The notes beneath the pieces were generated by a model. The model was given only the letters and a program-made list of their open reading frames with translations, searched no databases and had not been told where the DNA came from. The position numbers were made by a program, and so were the translations under genes. Of a DNA stretch of 40,727 nt, positions 1-8,522 are shown one piece after another. Source of the stretch: Clostridia bacterium (GTDB lineage: Bacteria; Bacillota; Clostridia; Oscillospirales; CAG-272); contig JAFVZL010000053.1 of assembly GCA_017508195.1 (NCBI GenBank), positions 1-40,727 on the forward strand, given 5' to 3'. Each line of letters starts with the position of its first letter. The first letter of the stretch is position 1.

Positions 1-13
1 AGCGAGGCGAGCA

Positions 14-186
14 AAGCTGCTCCTACGAGCCTTGTGCCGGGGGCACAAGATGTGCACCGTGTGCACGAAAGCCCTGAGGCTTTCAAGCTCGTAAGGAGTA
101 TAGTTCAAATACTAATGCAAAATCTAGCAAATCGGCTTAGAATTAGAACGGAGAAGATACCCATTTCGGGTATCCCTTTTGTTTTT
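14..186 (+). ncRNA. Candidate structured RNA with four-way junction and terminator, copy 1
   Basis: The strand folds by eye into a compact junction. P1 pairs 20-30 (CTCCTACGAGC) with 87-98 (one bulged A at 93). Inside it lie P2 (31-38 with 42-49, CTTGTGCC/GGCACAAG), P3 (52-57 with 61-66, GTGCAC/GTGCAC) and P4 (67-73 with 78-84, GAAAGCC/GGCTTTC). An outer helix AAGCTG (14-19) with CGGCTT (133-138) can close the whole fold. An intrinsic terminator follows at 156-186. I do not recognise the class. No consensus promoter is visible in the unit, so it may be processed from a longer transcript. The alternative is a non-functional palindrome-rich repeat. Confidence 0.55.
156..186 (+). terminator. Intrinsic terminator of copy 1
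   Basis: A 7-bp stem GATACCC/GGGTATC with loop ATTTC (156-174) is followed by CCTTTTGTTTTT. Confidence 0.75.
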
Positions 187-187
187 C

Positions 188-278
188 GTCGACGAAGATC
201 TTTGAACTTCTGCGACGGCTCACGAAGTGAGCAAGGCGCAGATAGCGCAGCGAAGCCGAGTCGGAGAGCTCGCTCTCC
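188..278. other. Palindrome-rich spacer of the tandem unit
   Basis: This joins the two repeat copies and is presumably part of the 278-bp period. It is GC-rich and holds short hairpins such as GCTCAC-gaa-GTGAGC and GGAGAG-ctcg-CTCTCC. No promoter or gene is visible. Confidence 0.6.
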
Positions 279-291
279 AGCGAGGCGAGCA

Positions 292-464
292 AAGCTGCTC
301 CTACGAGCCTTGTGCCGGGGGCACAAGATGTGCACCGTGTGCACGAAAGCCCTGAGGCTTTCAAGCTCGTAAGGAGTATAGTTCAAATACTAATGCATAA
401 TCTGGCAAAGCAGCTCAGAATTAGAACGGAAAAGATACCCATTTTGGGTATCCCTTTTGTTTTT
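292..464 (+). ncRNA. Candidate structured RNA with four-way junction and terminator, copy 2
   Basis: This has the same P1-P4 fold as copy 1, at +278. The 3' strand of the outer helix differs here: AGCTGC (293-298) can pair with GCAGCT (410-415), where copy 1 pairs AAGCTG with CGGCTT. So several substitutions in that stretch still leave a six-pair outer helix, which is weak covariation support. A terminator follows at 434-464. Confidence 0.55.
434..464 (+). terminator. Intrinsic terminator of copy 2
   Basis: The stem GATACCC/GGGTATC with loop ATTTT is followed by CCTTTTGTTTTT. It differs from copy 1 by one loop base. Confidence 0.75.
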
Positions 465-496
465 CCCGTTATATGATAAGGAGAAATCAGTACCTC

Positions 497-525
497 TTGC
501 ATTTCCCGTCGCCGAGTGCTATAAT
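497..525 (+). promoter_or_regulatory. Promoter of the lipoprotein-lipase-Nudix cluster
   Basis: -35 TTGCAT (497-502), 17-bp spacer, -10 TATAAT (520-525) preceded by TGC (extended -10). A palindrome CACACGCA-ca-TGCGTGTG follows in the leader near 546-563. Confidence 0.75.
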
Positions 526-592
526 AGCCTTAGAAGGTATAAACCCACACGCACATGCGTGTGCCTAAATATGATACAAGGAGACCATGAAC

Positions 593-1549
593 ATGAAAAA
601 AATTATCTCTTTAATAATTGTCTTCGTAACGGTGTTCGGACTTTCCGGCTGTGCATTTTTTGAGATCTTCGACGATAACTCTGACGTCGTAGACCTCGGT
701 GAAGGTGAGAGCTACGTCAGATGGAATCTTGTCGAGAACGACAACGAATACAGTACGGTCGAGTCGGCGTACTTCGAGTTCAATTCTGAAAGCTTCAAGT
801 ATTATGAGGACGGGGCGCTGAAAAAAGAGGGAACACACAGAATAACCTACTCCGGTGTTGAGAATACTATCGCTCCGCTTCACATCAACCTCGATTTTGG
901 CAAAGACGAAAGCGGGCTTTCGATATTTGATTACTTGGATTGCTATACCGAGGATGAGAAGGATAACCTCTCGCAGTTTACCATAATGCGCATGGGGTAT
1001 CATATAGATCCTCCGAGATCGGGCGGTGTTCCCGTAAGAGATTATCACCTCTCGGACATGCCCTACGCCATCGGCACATACGTCAGGGAATCGGCTGAGA
1101 AACAGCCCTATGAAAATGGTAAAGCCGATTACCTTGGCGTGTCGAAGCTCGACGGAACATTTATAGACGAGAACGGCAACAAGCTCTATTTTGTAAACAA
1201 TTCTTATTCTTCCGATGCCGAAAGCGTGCATTACAATATCTATATGCGTTATGAGAATAACGTAGATGGCAACTATATTGAGGGCACGGTATACTTGAGC
1301 TATTATAATGAATTCGATTCCGGAAAGCATCATGACGTTGCATTGATCTACGTTATGCATGGCGAGGGCGAGCCGTCAGAGGAGAGCGGTGTAACGGTTG
1401 AGGCAGACTATGAGCTTATGGACTTCACCTTTGGTGAGGATGGCTCCATAAGCTTCGCATTCGCAAAATATTTCGACGAGGCGAGCGAGTGTGATTATGA
1501 CCCTGAAAATTTTGTAGGCGGTACTTACTATAAGGTAGCAGAGGACTGA
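593..1549 (+). CDS. Lipoprotein of unknown function
   Basis: I do not recognise the family. The N-terminus is a lipoprotein signal: MKKIIS, then a hydrophobic stretch ending in the lipobox LSGC, with the lipidated Cys at residue 20. The rest is acidic and soluble, so the protein is probably anchored outside the membrane. Two in-frame ATGs exist at 587 and 593. The AAGGAG at 578-583 is only 3 nt from 587 but 9 nt from 593, so I chose 593 (318 aa). It has its own promoter (497-525). A lipase gene follows after 41 nt with no terminator between, so the two are probably co-transcribed. Confidence 0.8.
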   Translation: MKKIISLIIVFVTVFGLSGCAFFEIFDDNSDVVDLGEGESYVRWNLVENDNEYSTVESAYFEFNSESFKYYEDGALKKEGTHRITYSGVENTIAPLHINLDFGKDESGLSIFDYLDCYTEDEKDNLSQFTIMRMGYHIDPPRSGGVPVRDYHLSDMPYAIGTYVRESAEKQPYENGKADYLGVSKLDGTFIDENGNKLYFVNNSYSSDAESVHYNIYMRYENNVDGNYIEGTVYLSYYNEFDSGKHHDVALIYVMHGEGEPSEESGVTVEADYELMDFTFGEDGSISFAFAKYFDEASECDYDPENFVGGTYYKVAED

Positions 1550-1590
1550 TACGGAATTTAGATATCTGACCGAGATGGAAAGGAGCAGCT

Positions 1591-2370
1591 ATGGCAACTA
1601 AATACCCGATAGTATTAGTTCACGGAATTGCCGCGAAGCAGCTCCGTATACTCAATGCATTCGGCAAAATAGGCAACAAGCTCGAGGAAGCAGGCAATGC
1701 CGTGTTTATCGCGGATACTGACGGCTTCGGCAGAATAGAAACCAACGCAGAGCAGCTCCGCGACTATATCGAGCGCGTGCTTAGCGAGACGGGGGCGGAA
1801 AAGGTAAATATCATCGCTCACTCAAAGGGCGGTCTCGACTCGAAATACATGATAACCGAGCTCGGCATGGAGGATAAGGTCGCATCGCTTACAACGCTTT
1901 GCACACCTCATAAGGGCTCGATCATTGCATCGTGGATATGGGATCTGCCCAGGTTCATGAAGAAAACGCTCGCGTTTTTCATCGATAATTTCTATAAGCT
2001 CTTTCTCGGAGATAAAAAGCCCGACTCACTCGGCGCGTGCGAGGAGCTAAGGCGAGTTGACGAGAGCGAGGATACGCTGGTCTTTTCGGAGAAGGTCTAC
2101 TGCCAGAGCTATTCCTCAAACCTTAAGCGAGGCAGAGACTGCTTCGTTATGGCGCTTCCGATGATGATATATAAGCATTTTGAATCGACCGACAATGACG
2201 GACTTGTATCTGTTGAGTCCGCTAAATTTGGTAACTACCGCGGTGAGTGCCTCGATATATCGGTATCTCACGTACAAATAATAGATCTATTCTCGAAAAA
2301 GAGTCAGAAGGAGAAGATATATTCCTTCTACATATCCTTGGCTGAGGAGCTTGAGGAAATGGGATATTAA
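1591..2370 (+). CDS. Triacylglycerol lipase / alpha-beta hydrolase
   Basis: A serine hydrolase of the bacterial triacylglycerol-lipase type, 259 aa. The oxyanion motif VLVHG is at residues 8-12 and the nucleophile elbow AHSKG puts the catalytic Ser near residue 78. Likely acid and base partners are in STDNDGLVS and the late SVSHVQ stretch. The TTLCTPHKGS segment also resembles this family (GAPHKGS). No signal peptide is visible, so the protein is probably cytoplasmic, unlike classical secreted lipases. AAGGAG lies just upstream of the ATG. The true substrate (glyceride, other ester or amide) cannot be told from sequence. Confidence 0.85.
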   Translation: MATKYPIVLVHGIAAKQLRILNAFGKIGNKLEEAGNAVFIADTDGFGRIETNAEQLRDYIERVLSETGAEKVNIIAHSKGGLDSKYMITELGMEDKVASLTTLCTPHKGSIIASWIWDLPRFMKKTLAFFIDNFYKLFLGDKKPDSLGACEELRRVDESEDTLVFSEKVYCQSYSSNLKRGRDCFVMALPMMIYKHFESTDNDGLVSVESAKFGNYRGECLDISVSHVQIIDLFSKKSQKEKIYSFYISLAEELEEMGY

Positions 2371-2395
2371 AGAGAAACTCGACACGGGGTGCATT

Positions 2396-2920
2396 ATGGA
2401 GCTATGGGACGTATATGACGTAAACAGGATAAGAACAGGCAAGAAAATAAGGCGTGGCATGGATAAGCTGACACCGGGTGAGTATCATCTCGTTGTTATC
2501 GTGCTCGTTTTCTCGACTGACGGCAGACTTCTTATACAAAAGAGGACCGATAATAAGTCGAGCTGGCCGGGAATGTGGGACATAAGTGTCGGCGGTGCCG
2601 TAGTAGCGGGAGAGGACAGTGCCATGGGCGCTGAGCGCGAGCTATTCGAGGAAGTGGGTATAAGACACAGCTTCAAGGGAGTAAGGCCGCACTTTTCCTT
2701 CGCACATAAGCTCGGCTATGCGGATACCTACATCATCACAAAGGACGTAGTACCCGAGGAGCTTAAGCTCCAGCCGACAGAGGTCGCTGAGGTGAGATAT
2801 GCAACTCTTGACGAGATACTGTCTATGATATCCGAAGGGAGCTTCATACCGTATTACGAGTCGCTTATAAGGCTTATGTTCGATATGCGCTTCGGCTACG
2901 GCTCACACCGCACGGATTAG
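2396..2920 (+). CDS. Nudix hydrolase
   Basis: The Nudix box is complete: GGAVVAGEDSAMGAERE followed by LFEEVGI fits Gx5Ex7REUxEExGU, which binds Mg2+ and cleaves nucleoside-diphosphate-X compounds. The N-terminal part (MELWDVYD) and overall length (174 aa) resemble the IPP-isomerase-like/YfcD subgroup of Nudix proteins, whose substrates are poorly defined. The reading frame is open back to a TTG at 2351 inside the lipase gene, but the ATG at 2396 fits the family N-terminus and avoids the overlap. Its ribosome binding site (GGGGTG) is weak, so translation may be coupled to the lipase gene, whose stop is 25 nt upstream. Confidence 0.87.
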   Translation: MELWDVYDVNRIRTGKKIRRGMDKLTPGEYHLVVIVLVFSTDGRLLIQKRTDNKSSWPGMWDISVGGAVVAGEDSAMGAERELFEEVGIRHSFKGVRPHFSFAHKLGYADTYIITKDVVPEELKLQPTEVAEVRYATLDEILSMISEGSFIPYYESLIRLMFDMRFGYGSHRTD

Positions 2921-2954
2921 CTTTAAAGCAAAGAAATGTTTGCATATATCATAC

Positions 2955-3012
2955 AAAAAAAGAACGAAAACGGATTTTTCGGGTCTATCCCTGTCCGTTT
3001 TCGTTCTTTTTT
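2955..3012. terminator. Bidirectional terminator between convergent operons
   Basis: A long perfect stem: AAAAAAGAACGAAAACGGA (2955-2973) pairs with 2994-3012. A-run and T-run flank it, so it can work for the Nudix gene on + and the tautomerase gene on -. Confidence 0.9.
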
Positions 3013-3041
3013 ATTGGGTTTGTACTTTAATTTAAAACTCT

Positions 3042-3386
3042 TTAGACATTGTGTCCCGATACACCCCAATGCTCAAATTCAAGATAGTTCACGTAAACTC
3101 TGTCGGCTGATATGCCGAGAACCGTGCCAAGAGTCTTTGTTATGGCACCCGTCAGATCGTCGAGCTCCCTCGGATCAGCCTTGCCGAGCAGCTGCACCTC
3201 GACCATAGCGCAGGGAGTGTCCATATCACCCTGATATGCCATTTTCACACCGTCCTCGATGGAGAGCATAAGATAGCACTCAGCCTTACCGCTGACGAGC
3301 GAGATAGCTGCACCGAGCTCTGCCTTTATGGTCTTGGCATCGACGTCGGAAACGATTTTGTTTGTGGTTGTTCTGATAAAGGGCAT
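3042..3386 (-). CDS. MIF-like tautomerase (phenylpyruvate tautomerase family)
   Basis: 114 aa, the usual length for the macrophage migration inhibitory factor family. The chain starts Met-Pro, so removal of Met would expose the N-terminal Pro that acts as catalytic base. The C-terminal half (ISADRVYVNYLEFEHWGV) resembles the conserved MIF segment ISPDRVYINYYDM. These are small trimeric tautomerases; the natural bacterial substrate is usually unknown. It is the last gene of the THF-riboswitch operon: its ATG follows the folC stop by two bases and its ribosome binding site (AAGGAG) lies inside the end of folC. A link to folate metabolism is only suggested by this position. Confidence 0.85.
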   Translation of the reverse strand: MPFIRTTTNKIVSDVDAKTIKAELGAAISLVSGKAECYLMLSIEDGVKMAYQGDMDTPCAMVEVQLLGKADPRELDDLTGAITKTLGTVLGISADRVYVNYLEFEHWGVSGHNV

Positions 3387-3388
3387 TG

Positions 3389-4669
3389 TTATATCTCCTT
3401 TTTATATTTTTTTATCTCGTTTGTTATTTCACCGTATGTGTAAAGCGAGCCGAGGCAAACCAGCGGAGCACCCTCACGCGATGCGGTATCCATCGCGAGC
3501 CTTACGCCCTCGCTTATACCCGATGTAGCAACGGTTTTTACACCGTATCCCTCTAGCACCGTCTTGTATTCCTCGGCAGCGAGTGCTCTCGGGTTCTCGG
3601 GTGTTATGGTGAATGCACCTTTTGCCACGCGCGAGAGATCCTTTGCTATCGTTTGATAGTCCTTATCCTTAAGCACACCCGTTAGCACGAATACGCGCTC
3701 ATCTTTAAAGTATCTCTCAATGCTGTCAACCGCACTCGCAATGCCCTCGGGGTTATGCGCTCCGTCAAATATGACGAGCGGTTCTTTCGATACTATCTCA
3801 AACCTTGCGTGCCATACTGCCTTATTAAGACCTTGCTCCACCGCACCCGTGTCGATTTTTAAGCCTTTTTCCCGTAAAATTCTGACAGCCTCGAGCACTA
3901 CCGATGCGTTTTTCGGCTGATAGGAGCCGAGCAGGGAAATGTGCGCTGACTCTCCACTATATTCGAGGTCTGTTCCCTCGAGCGTCATGCGTTTTACCGT
4001 AAGGGAATTATAATCAACCTCATAGTAGGGTGAGCCGCACAGAGTAGCGCGCGCCTTTATAACCTCGCGTGCCTCATTATCCTCACCGCCGAAGAGCACC
4101 GGCACACCGTGCTTGATGATCCCCGCCTTTTCTCCCGCTATTTCCTTTACCGTGTTACCGAGTATCGCCGTATGATCGAGCGATATTCCCGTTATAACCG
4201 AGAGCAGAGCGGAAGGAATGATGTTAGTTGAGTCAAGTCTGCCGCCAAGTCCCACCTCGAGAACGACGAGGTCGACCTTTTCCTCGGCAAAATAGAGAAA
4301 CGCGATAGCGGTGATAAGCTCGAACTCTGTCGGTTTATCCGTCATAGCCTCGGCTATCGGCTTCACCCTCTCGGTGAGCCTAACCAGCGTATCCTTCGGT
4401 ATATTATTACCCGAAACACGCATCCTTTCCTCAAAATCAACGATATAAGGAGAGGTGTAAAGACCGACCTTGTATTCTGCCTCGGAGAGCACAGAAGACA
4501 GCATAGAGCAGAATGAGCCCTTGCCGTTAGTACCGCCTACGTGGATAAAGGTCAGCTGCCTTTCGGGATTGCCAAGCCTTTCGCAAAGCTCGCCAATTCT
4601 CTCAAGTCCCGGCTTACAGAATGTCGACGAGACACCGTGTATATATTTTATTGCTTCTTCGTAAGTCAT
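3389..4669 (-). CDS. folC: Folylpolyglutamate synthase / dihydrofolate synthase
   Basis: An ATP-dependent Mur-ligase-family enzyme that adds glutamate residues to folates and so retains them in the cell; many bacterial forms also make dihydrofolate from dihydropteroate. The P-loop is VGGTNGKGS near residues 44-52. EVGLGGRLDSTN near residue 140 and DGAHNPEG near residue 300 are typical FolC motifs. Length 426 aa is normal. The start overlaps the folT stop by 4 bp (ATGA), with AGAGGA as ribosome binding site. The pairing of a folate transporter S component with FolC fits uptake followed by trapping. Confidence 0.95.
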   Translation of the reverse strand: MTYEEAIKYIHGVSSTFCKPGLERIGELCERLGNPERQLTFIHVGGTNGKGSFCSMLSSVLSEAEYKVGLYTSPYIVDFEERMRVSGNNIPKDTLVRLTERVKPIAEAMTDKPTEFELITAIAFLYFAEEKVDLVVLEVGLGGRLDSTNIIPSALLSVITGISLDHTAILGNTVKEIAGEKAGIIKHGVPVLFGGEDNEAREVIKARATLCGSPYYEVDYNSLTVKRMTLEGTDLEYSGESAHISLLGSYQPKNASVVLEAVRILREKGLKIDTGAVEQGLNKAVWHARFEIVSKEPLVIFDGAHNPEGIASAVDSIERYFKDERVFVLTGVLKDKDYQTIAKDLSRVAKGAFTITPENPRALAAEEYKTVLEGYGVKTVATSGISEGVRLAMDTASREGAPLVCLGSLYTYGEITNEIKKYKKEI

Positions 4670-5229
4670 GATTTATCCTCTTTTTCCTGACACGCCTCGG
4701 CACTGCGCTCGTCTATGAGCTTGCGCACGGCTGAATTTTTATATAGCAGGCAGATGATAAGAATTTCAAGCGGTGCGATAACGAGATATAGTGGTATTCG
4801 CCATAAAACGAGCCAGCTGTAAAACGTGAAAAGACCGATAGGCTTGATGATCATCGAGCCGATAAGATGTCCAAGCCCGCCCGCAAAGATGAATTGAAGC
4901 GTTCCGCGCTTCTTTATGATATAGCGCGCTACTATGCCGGCACAGACGCCGACGGTTATCGCGCCGAGAGTGACTACCAGGTTAGGCGGATAGGTCTGAG
5001 GGGATAATAGGTAGCTGATAAGATCGGATGCGCAGCCGACAAGACCGCCGATAAGCGGGCCGAAGATGATACCTGCAAGTATGATCGGCAGATTTTCAAA
5101 GGTCACGCGGAATAGCCCCTCGGCAAAATTGAGCACCGTCTTACAGAAAATACCGATAACAACGCTCATAGCGGTGAGCATAGCGGCAAGCGCAAGCTCT
5201 CTTACACCGAATTTTCTTTTTCTTTGCAT
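4666..5229 (-). CDS. folT: Folate ECF transporter S component
   Basis: A 187-aa membrane protein with about six hydrophobic segments. The N-terminal ELALAAMLTAMSVVIG and the NLPIILAGIIFGPLIG segment are characteristic of ECF transporter substrate-binding (S) subunits of the FolT type. It would bind folate and use a shared EcfAA'T module encoded elsewhere. Assignment to folate is supported by the THF riboswitch directly upstream and by folC directly downstream. The ribosome binding site GGAGGTG (5237-5243) is 7 nt from the ATG and is the target of the riboswitch. Confidence 0.92.
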   Translation of the reverse strand: MQRKRKFGVRELALAAMLTAMSVVIGIFCKTVLNFAEGLFRVTFENLPIILAGIIFGPLIGGLVGCASDLISYLLSPQTYPPNLVVTLGAITVGVCAGIVARYIIKKRGTLQFIFAGGLGHLIGSMIIKPIGLFTFYSWLVLWRIPLYLVIAPLEILIICLLYKNSAVRKLIDERSAEACQEKEDKS

Positions 5230-5236
5230 AAAAAAA

Positions 5237-5279
5237 CACCTCCATTATACAGATTTGCACCTTCTGCACCATGGGGGTA
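5237..5279 (-). promoter_or_regulatory. Ribosome-binding-site sequestering stem of folT
   Basis: On the minus strand TACCCCCAT (5279-5271) can pair with ATGGAGGTG (5245-5237) in eight of nine positions, which would hide the folT ribosome binding site. A competing hairpin TATCC/GGATA lies just upstream, between the aptamer and this stem. This fits translational control by the riboswitch. Confidence 0.55.
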
Positions 5280-5299
5280 TCCTAAAGGATATACTCGCG

Positions 5300-5405
5300 G
5301 CAACAGTGGGATGCGGAGGATATACCGCAAGGCAACCGCCTTTTCGTTCCCGCGACAACTCCCCGTCCGCAGGACACTTGAAACGCATATCTTCCTACTC
5401 TGTTA
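5300..5405 (-). promoter_or_regulatory. THF riboswitch (tetrahydrofolate aptamer)
   Basis: On the minus strand the leader reads GAGTAGG, then GCGTTTCAAGTG, then GGACGGGGAGTTGTC, GGAACGAAAAGGCG, GCGGTATATCC and finally CCGCATCCCACTGTTGCC. These blocks, in this order, are what I know of the THF riboswitch (RF01831), which is common upstream of folT in Firmicutes. Ligand binding would lower expression of folT, folC and the tautomerase gene. Confidence 0.88.
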
Positions 5406-5438
5406 TAAACGCAATATTATTATTTATCGGATAAACCT

Positions 5439-5467
5439 ATTTTAGCACAAGCATACCGACTTTGCAA
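5439..5467 (-). promoter_or_regulatory. Promoter of folT-folC operon
   Basis: -35 TTGCAA (5467-5462), 17-bp spacer ending TTGTGC, -10 TAAAAT (5444-5439). The start point would be near 5432, giving a leader of about 200 nt that holds the riboswitch. Confidence 0.75.
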
Positions 5468-5477
5468 TAGGTTTTTT

Positions 5478-5514
5478 GAAAAAAATACGGGGCGAGGCGA
5501 AAACCGCGCCCCGT
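5478..5514 (-). terminator. Terminator of the pflBA operon
   Basis: On the minus strand ACGGGGCGcGG pairs with CCtCGCCCCGT around a short loop and is followed by a run of about eight T. It lies 47 nt after the pflA stop. Confidence 0.85.
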
Positions 5515-5560
5515 GACTATAATTGTTGACAAAATTCACACTGTAACGCTAACCTCTCGG

Positions 5561-6259
5561 TTATCCGAGCAGCTTCTCAAGCTCGGCGAGCCTTGATCTA
5601 TCCATCTCGGGCGTATCCCTTAAGGGGAAGGGGATACCGAGCGACTCGTATTTTTCAAGGCAGAGCTTCTTAAATGGTAGCAGCTCGATCTTCTCTACTG
5701 TTTTGTAGGGAGATAAAAGCTCTCTTAAAGCTATTATATCATCTTCCTTGTCATTGATACCGGGGACTATTACCTGTCTGATATAGGTGGGTTTCTCTAT
5801 CTCTTCTCTTAGCATGAGCAGCTTCATTACACCGTCTATACTGCCACCCGTGTAGCGTTTATAGCCCTCATCGGTGGTGAATTTGACATCGAGAAGCACA
5901 AGATCGCACATAGAGGCGAGCTCGAGAGCAGAGTCGTTCGTTACAGCCCCCGAGGTGTCGAGTGCAACGTGGAGCCCCTTTTGCTGAAGCTTTTCTGTAA
6001 GTGAAATAAAGAACTCTGCCTGCATACACGGCTCACCGCCCGAGAGTGTGACGCCGCCATCTTTGATATAAGGGTAAAGGCGCATAATCCTCTCTACGAG
6101 CTCATCGCAGTCTGTAAGCGTTCCGCCCCCAAGCTCCCAGGTATCGGGATTATGACAGTATATGCATCTGTACGGACATCCCGAGGCGAATACAACGCAT
6201 CTGACCCCGGGACCGTCGACCGTCCCGAGTGACTGTACGCTATGGATATAGCCCGTCAT
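5561..6259 (-). CDS. pflA: Pyruvate formate-lyase-activating enzyme (radical SAM)
   Basis: A radical SAM enzyme that installs the glycyl radical on PflB using SAM and a [4Fe-4S] cluster. The cluster motif CPYRCIYC (CxxxCxxC) is near residues 28-35, followed by HNPDTW. The family segments GGVTLSGGEP and LDTSGA are present. The frame is open upstream into pflB, but the family N-terminus (MTGYIHSVQSLGTVDGPGVR) begins at the ATG at 6259, one base after the pflB stop; this gives 232 aa, a normal length. The ribosome binding site is poor, so translation is probably coupled to pflB. Confidence 0.95.
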   Translation of the reverse strand: MTGYIHSVQSLGTVDGPGVRCVVFASGCPYRCIYCHNPDTWELGGGTLTDCDELVERIMRLYPYIKDGGVTLSGGEPCMQAEFFISLTEKLQQKGLHVALDTSGAVTNDSALELASMCDLVLLDVKFTTDEGYKRYTGGSIDGVMKLLMLREEIEKPTYIRQVIVPGINDKEDDIIALRELLSPYKTVEKIELLPFKKLCLEKYESLGIPFPLRDTPEMDRSRLAELEKLLG

Positions 6260-6260
6260 A

Positions 6261-8504
6261 TCACATAGTGCCGTGGAAGGTACGGCTGATAACCTCTCTC
6301 TGCTGCTCGGGTGAGAGCTTGTGGAAGTTAACGGCATAGCCCGACACGCGGATAGTGAGGTTGGGGTAGAGATCGGGGTTGTTCATAGCCTCGATAAGCT
6401 TTTCGCGCTCGAGAACGTTGACGTTGATATGATGCGCACCCTGCATGAAGTATCCGCCGAGGATCGAAACGAGGTTGCCGATTCTCTCCTCCTTGGTCTT
6501 ACCGAGGGCATCGGGAAGAATGGAGAAGGTGTTGGATATACCGTCGCGGCAGTCATCGTAGGACATCTTCGCAACAGAGTTAAGTGATGCGAGAGCACCG
6601 TTCTTTTCTCTGTTATGCATGGGGTTTGCACCCGGAGCAAAGGGCTCGCCCGATGCTCGTCCGTCGGGAGTAGCACCCGTCTTTTTACCGTAAACAACGT
6701 TAGAGGTTATGGTAAGTGCGGAAAGAGTGTGGGTAGCACCGCGGTATGCGGGGGTCTTGCGCAGCTCGGTGATGAACTTGTGGAGAAGCTCCTTTGCAAT
6801 AAGGTCGACCCTGTCATCATCGTTTCCGTAGGTCGGGAACTCGCCCTCGGTCTCAAAGTCGATAATAAGACCGCTGTCATCTCTGATCGGGCGCACCGTC
6901 GCATACTTGATAGCGGAAAGGCTGTCGGTAATGACCGAAAGGCCCGCAACACCAAACGCCATAAGCCTGTCGACGTCGGTATCGTGGAGTGCCATCTGAG
7001 TTTTCTCGTAGGCGTACCTGTCGTGCATGAAGTGTATCACGTTCATCGTGTTGACGTACTCGCGTGCGATCCACGCCATGTAGACGTCGAGTCTGCTTAT
7101 TACCTCGTCATAATCCAGCACGTCGCCCTCGTAGGGGGGCATCTCGGGCGCGATCTGCATATTGTAGCGCTCGTCCTTGCCTCCGTTCAGAGCCATGAGA
7201 AGAACCTTAGGAAGATTACATCTGGCACCGAAGAACTGCATCTGCTTACCGACCTTCATAGCCGATACGCAGCAGGCAATAGCATAATCGTCACCGAATC
7301 TTGGGCGCATGAGATCGTCGCTCTCGTACTGTATCGAGTCCGTGTCGATCGACACCGCCGCGCAGAAGCGCTTGAAGGGCTCGGGCAGAGCATCGCTCCA
7401 GAGCACGGTGAGGTTGGGCTCGGGTGCCGAGCCGAGGTTATAAAGAGTGTTTAAAATTCTGTAAGAGTTCTTGGTAACGAGCGTTCTTCCGTCCTCGCCC
7501 ATGCCGCCTACTGCCTCTGTGATCCACATCGGGTCGCCGCCGAAGAGCTCGTTGTACTCGGGGGTGCGGAGATGGCGTATCATTCTGAGCTTGATAACGA
7601 GCTGGTCGATGAGCTCCTGTGCCTCGCTCTCGGTGATAACGCCTGCCTTAAGGTCACGCTCGATGTAGATATCGAGGAAGGTGCTGACACGTCCGAGCGA
7701 CATTGCCGCACCGTTCTGCTCCTTGTTGGCGGCAAGATAGCCGAAGTAGGTCCACTGAATAGCCTCTCTTGCATTTGTAGCGGGAAGGGAAATATCGCAG
7801 CCGTAGCCGAGAGCCATTTCCTTAAGCTTTCCGAGGAACTCTATCTGCTTGTATACCTCCTCGATAAGCTGGATATTCTCGGCGGTCATGGTATTCTTGC
7901 CGAGCTTTTGCTTGTCTTGTGTCTTTTCATCAATAAGACGGTCGATGCCGTAAAGTGCTATTCTTCTGTAGTCGCCGATTATTCTTCCTCTGCCGTATGC
8001 ATCGGGAAGACCCGTAAGTATACCTGCGTGGCGCATCTGGCGCATTGTATCGGTATATGCACGGAATACTCCGTCGTTATGCGTTGTGCGGAAGGAGAAG
8101 GCGTGCTCGATATTGTCAGAGAGCTTGTAGCCGTAAGCCTTACAAGCCGATCTTGCCATTCTGATGCCGCCGAAGGGATGTATACCGCGTACAAGGGGCG
8201 CACCCGTCTGCAGACCGACGATAAGCTCGTCCTCTCTTGCAAGATATGCGGGGGGATAGGTCGTGAGAGAGGATACGGTCACGGTATCGATGCCGAGAAC
8301 GCCGCCGTTCTCGCGCTCCTGCTTCATAAGCTCGTTGAGCCTTGCCATGACTCTGCCCGTTCTCTCGGTAGCTCCCTCGAGGAACGAGGAGTCTCCCTCA
8401 TAGGGTGTATAATTCTTCTGAATAAAATCTCTTACGTTGATCTCGCTCTCCCAGCTGCCTCCGATGAAGCCCTGCCAAGCGTTAATGAAAGCTGTACTTT
8501 CCAT
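6261..8504 (-). CDS. pflB: Formate C-acetyltransferase (pyruvate formate-lyase)
   Basis: This enzyme converts pyruvate and CoA to acetyl-CoA and formate, the central step of anaerobic pyruvate use. The active-site Cys pair is in [12 protein letters not shown] and the glycyl-radical loop RVSGYAVNF lies near the C-terminus, which ends in FHGTM. The ATG at 8504 (747 aa) has an ideal AAGGAGG ribosome binding site; the frame stays open upstream only because it reads through the riboswitch leader. It forms an operon with pflA. Transcription is expected to respond to ZTP through the leader at 8523-8620. Formate made here can feed 10-formyl-THF synthesis, which explains that control. Confidence 0.97.
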   Translation of the reverse strand: MESTAFINAWQGFIGGSWESEINVRDFIQKNYTPYEGDSSFLEGATERTGRVMARLNELMKQERENGGVLGIDTVTVSSLTTYPPAYLAREDELIVGLQTGAPLVRGIHPFGGIRMARSACKAYGYKLSDNIEHAFSFRTTHNDGVFRAYTDTMRQMRHAGILTGLPDAYGRGRIIGDYRRIALYGIDRLIDEKTQDKQKLGKNTMTAENIQLIEEVYKQIEFLGKLKEMALGYGCDISLPATNAREAIQWTYFGYLAANKEQNGAAMSLGRVSTFLDIYIERDLKAGVITESEAQELIDQLVIKLRMIRHLRTPEYNELFGGDPMWITEAVGGMGEDGRTLVTKNSYRILNTLYNLGSAPEPNLTVLWSDALPEPFKRFCAAVSIDTDSIQYESDDLMRPRFGDDYAIACCVSAMKVGKQMQFFGARCNLPKVLLMALNGGKDERYNMQIAPEMPPYEGDVLDYDEVISRLDVYMAWIAREYVNTMNVIHFMHDRYAYEKTQMALHDTDVDRLMAFGVAGLSVITDSLSAIKYATVRPIRDDSGLIIDFETEGEFPTYGNDDDRVDLIAKELLHKFITELRKTPAYRGATHTLSALTITSNVVYGKKTGATPDGRASGEPFAPGANPMHNREKNGALASLNSVAKMSYDDCRDGISNTFSILPDALGKTKEERIGNLVSILGGYFMQGAHHINVNVLEREKLIEAMNNPDLYPNLTIRVSGYAVNFHKLSPEQQREVISRTFHGTM

Positions 8505-8522
8505 ATTTTGTCCTCCTTGGTG

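Larger units (their letters stand above)
1..187 (+). repeat. 278-bp tandem unit, copy 1 (cut by window edge)
   Basis: Positions 1-187 match 279-465 at an offset of exactly 278 bp. The first 119 bases are identical, and about seven substitutions fall after position 119. The window starts inside the unit, so more copies may lie upstream. No open reading frame with a credible start or ribosome binding site covers it. Confidence 0.95.
279..465 (+). repeat. 278-bp tandem unit, copy 2
   Basis: Direct repeat of 1-187. The 5' 119 bases are identical to copy 1; differences cluster in the segment between the junction fold and the terminator. Confidence 0.95.

Noticed and set aside
34-372. Open frames across the left-edge tandem repeat on both strands
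   Set aside because: They exist because the repeat lacks stops; they cross the terminators and stems, have no ribosome binding site and resemble no protein.
2351-2395. Upstream TTG start for the Nudix hydrolase
   Set aside because: It lies inside the lipase gene and adds residues unlike the family; ATG 2396 fits the family N-terminus.
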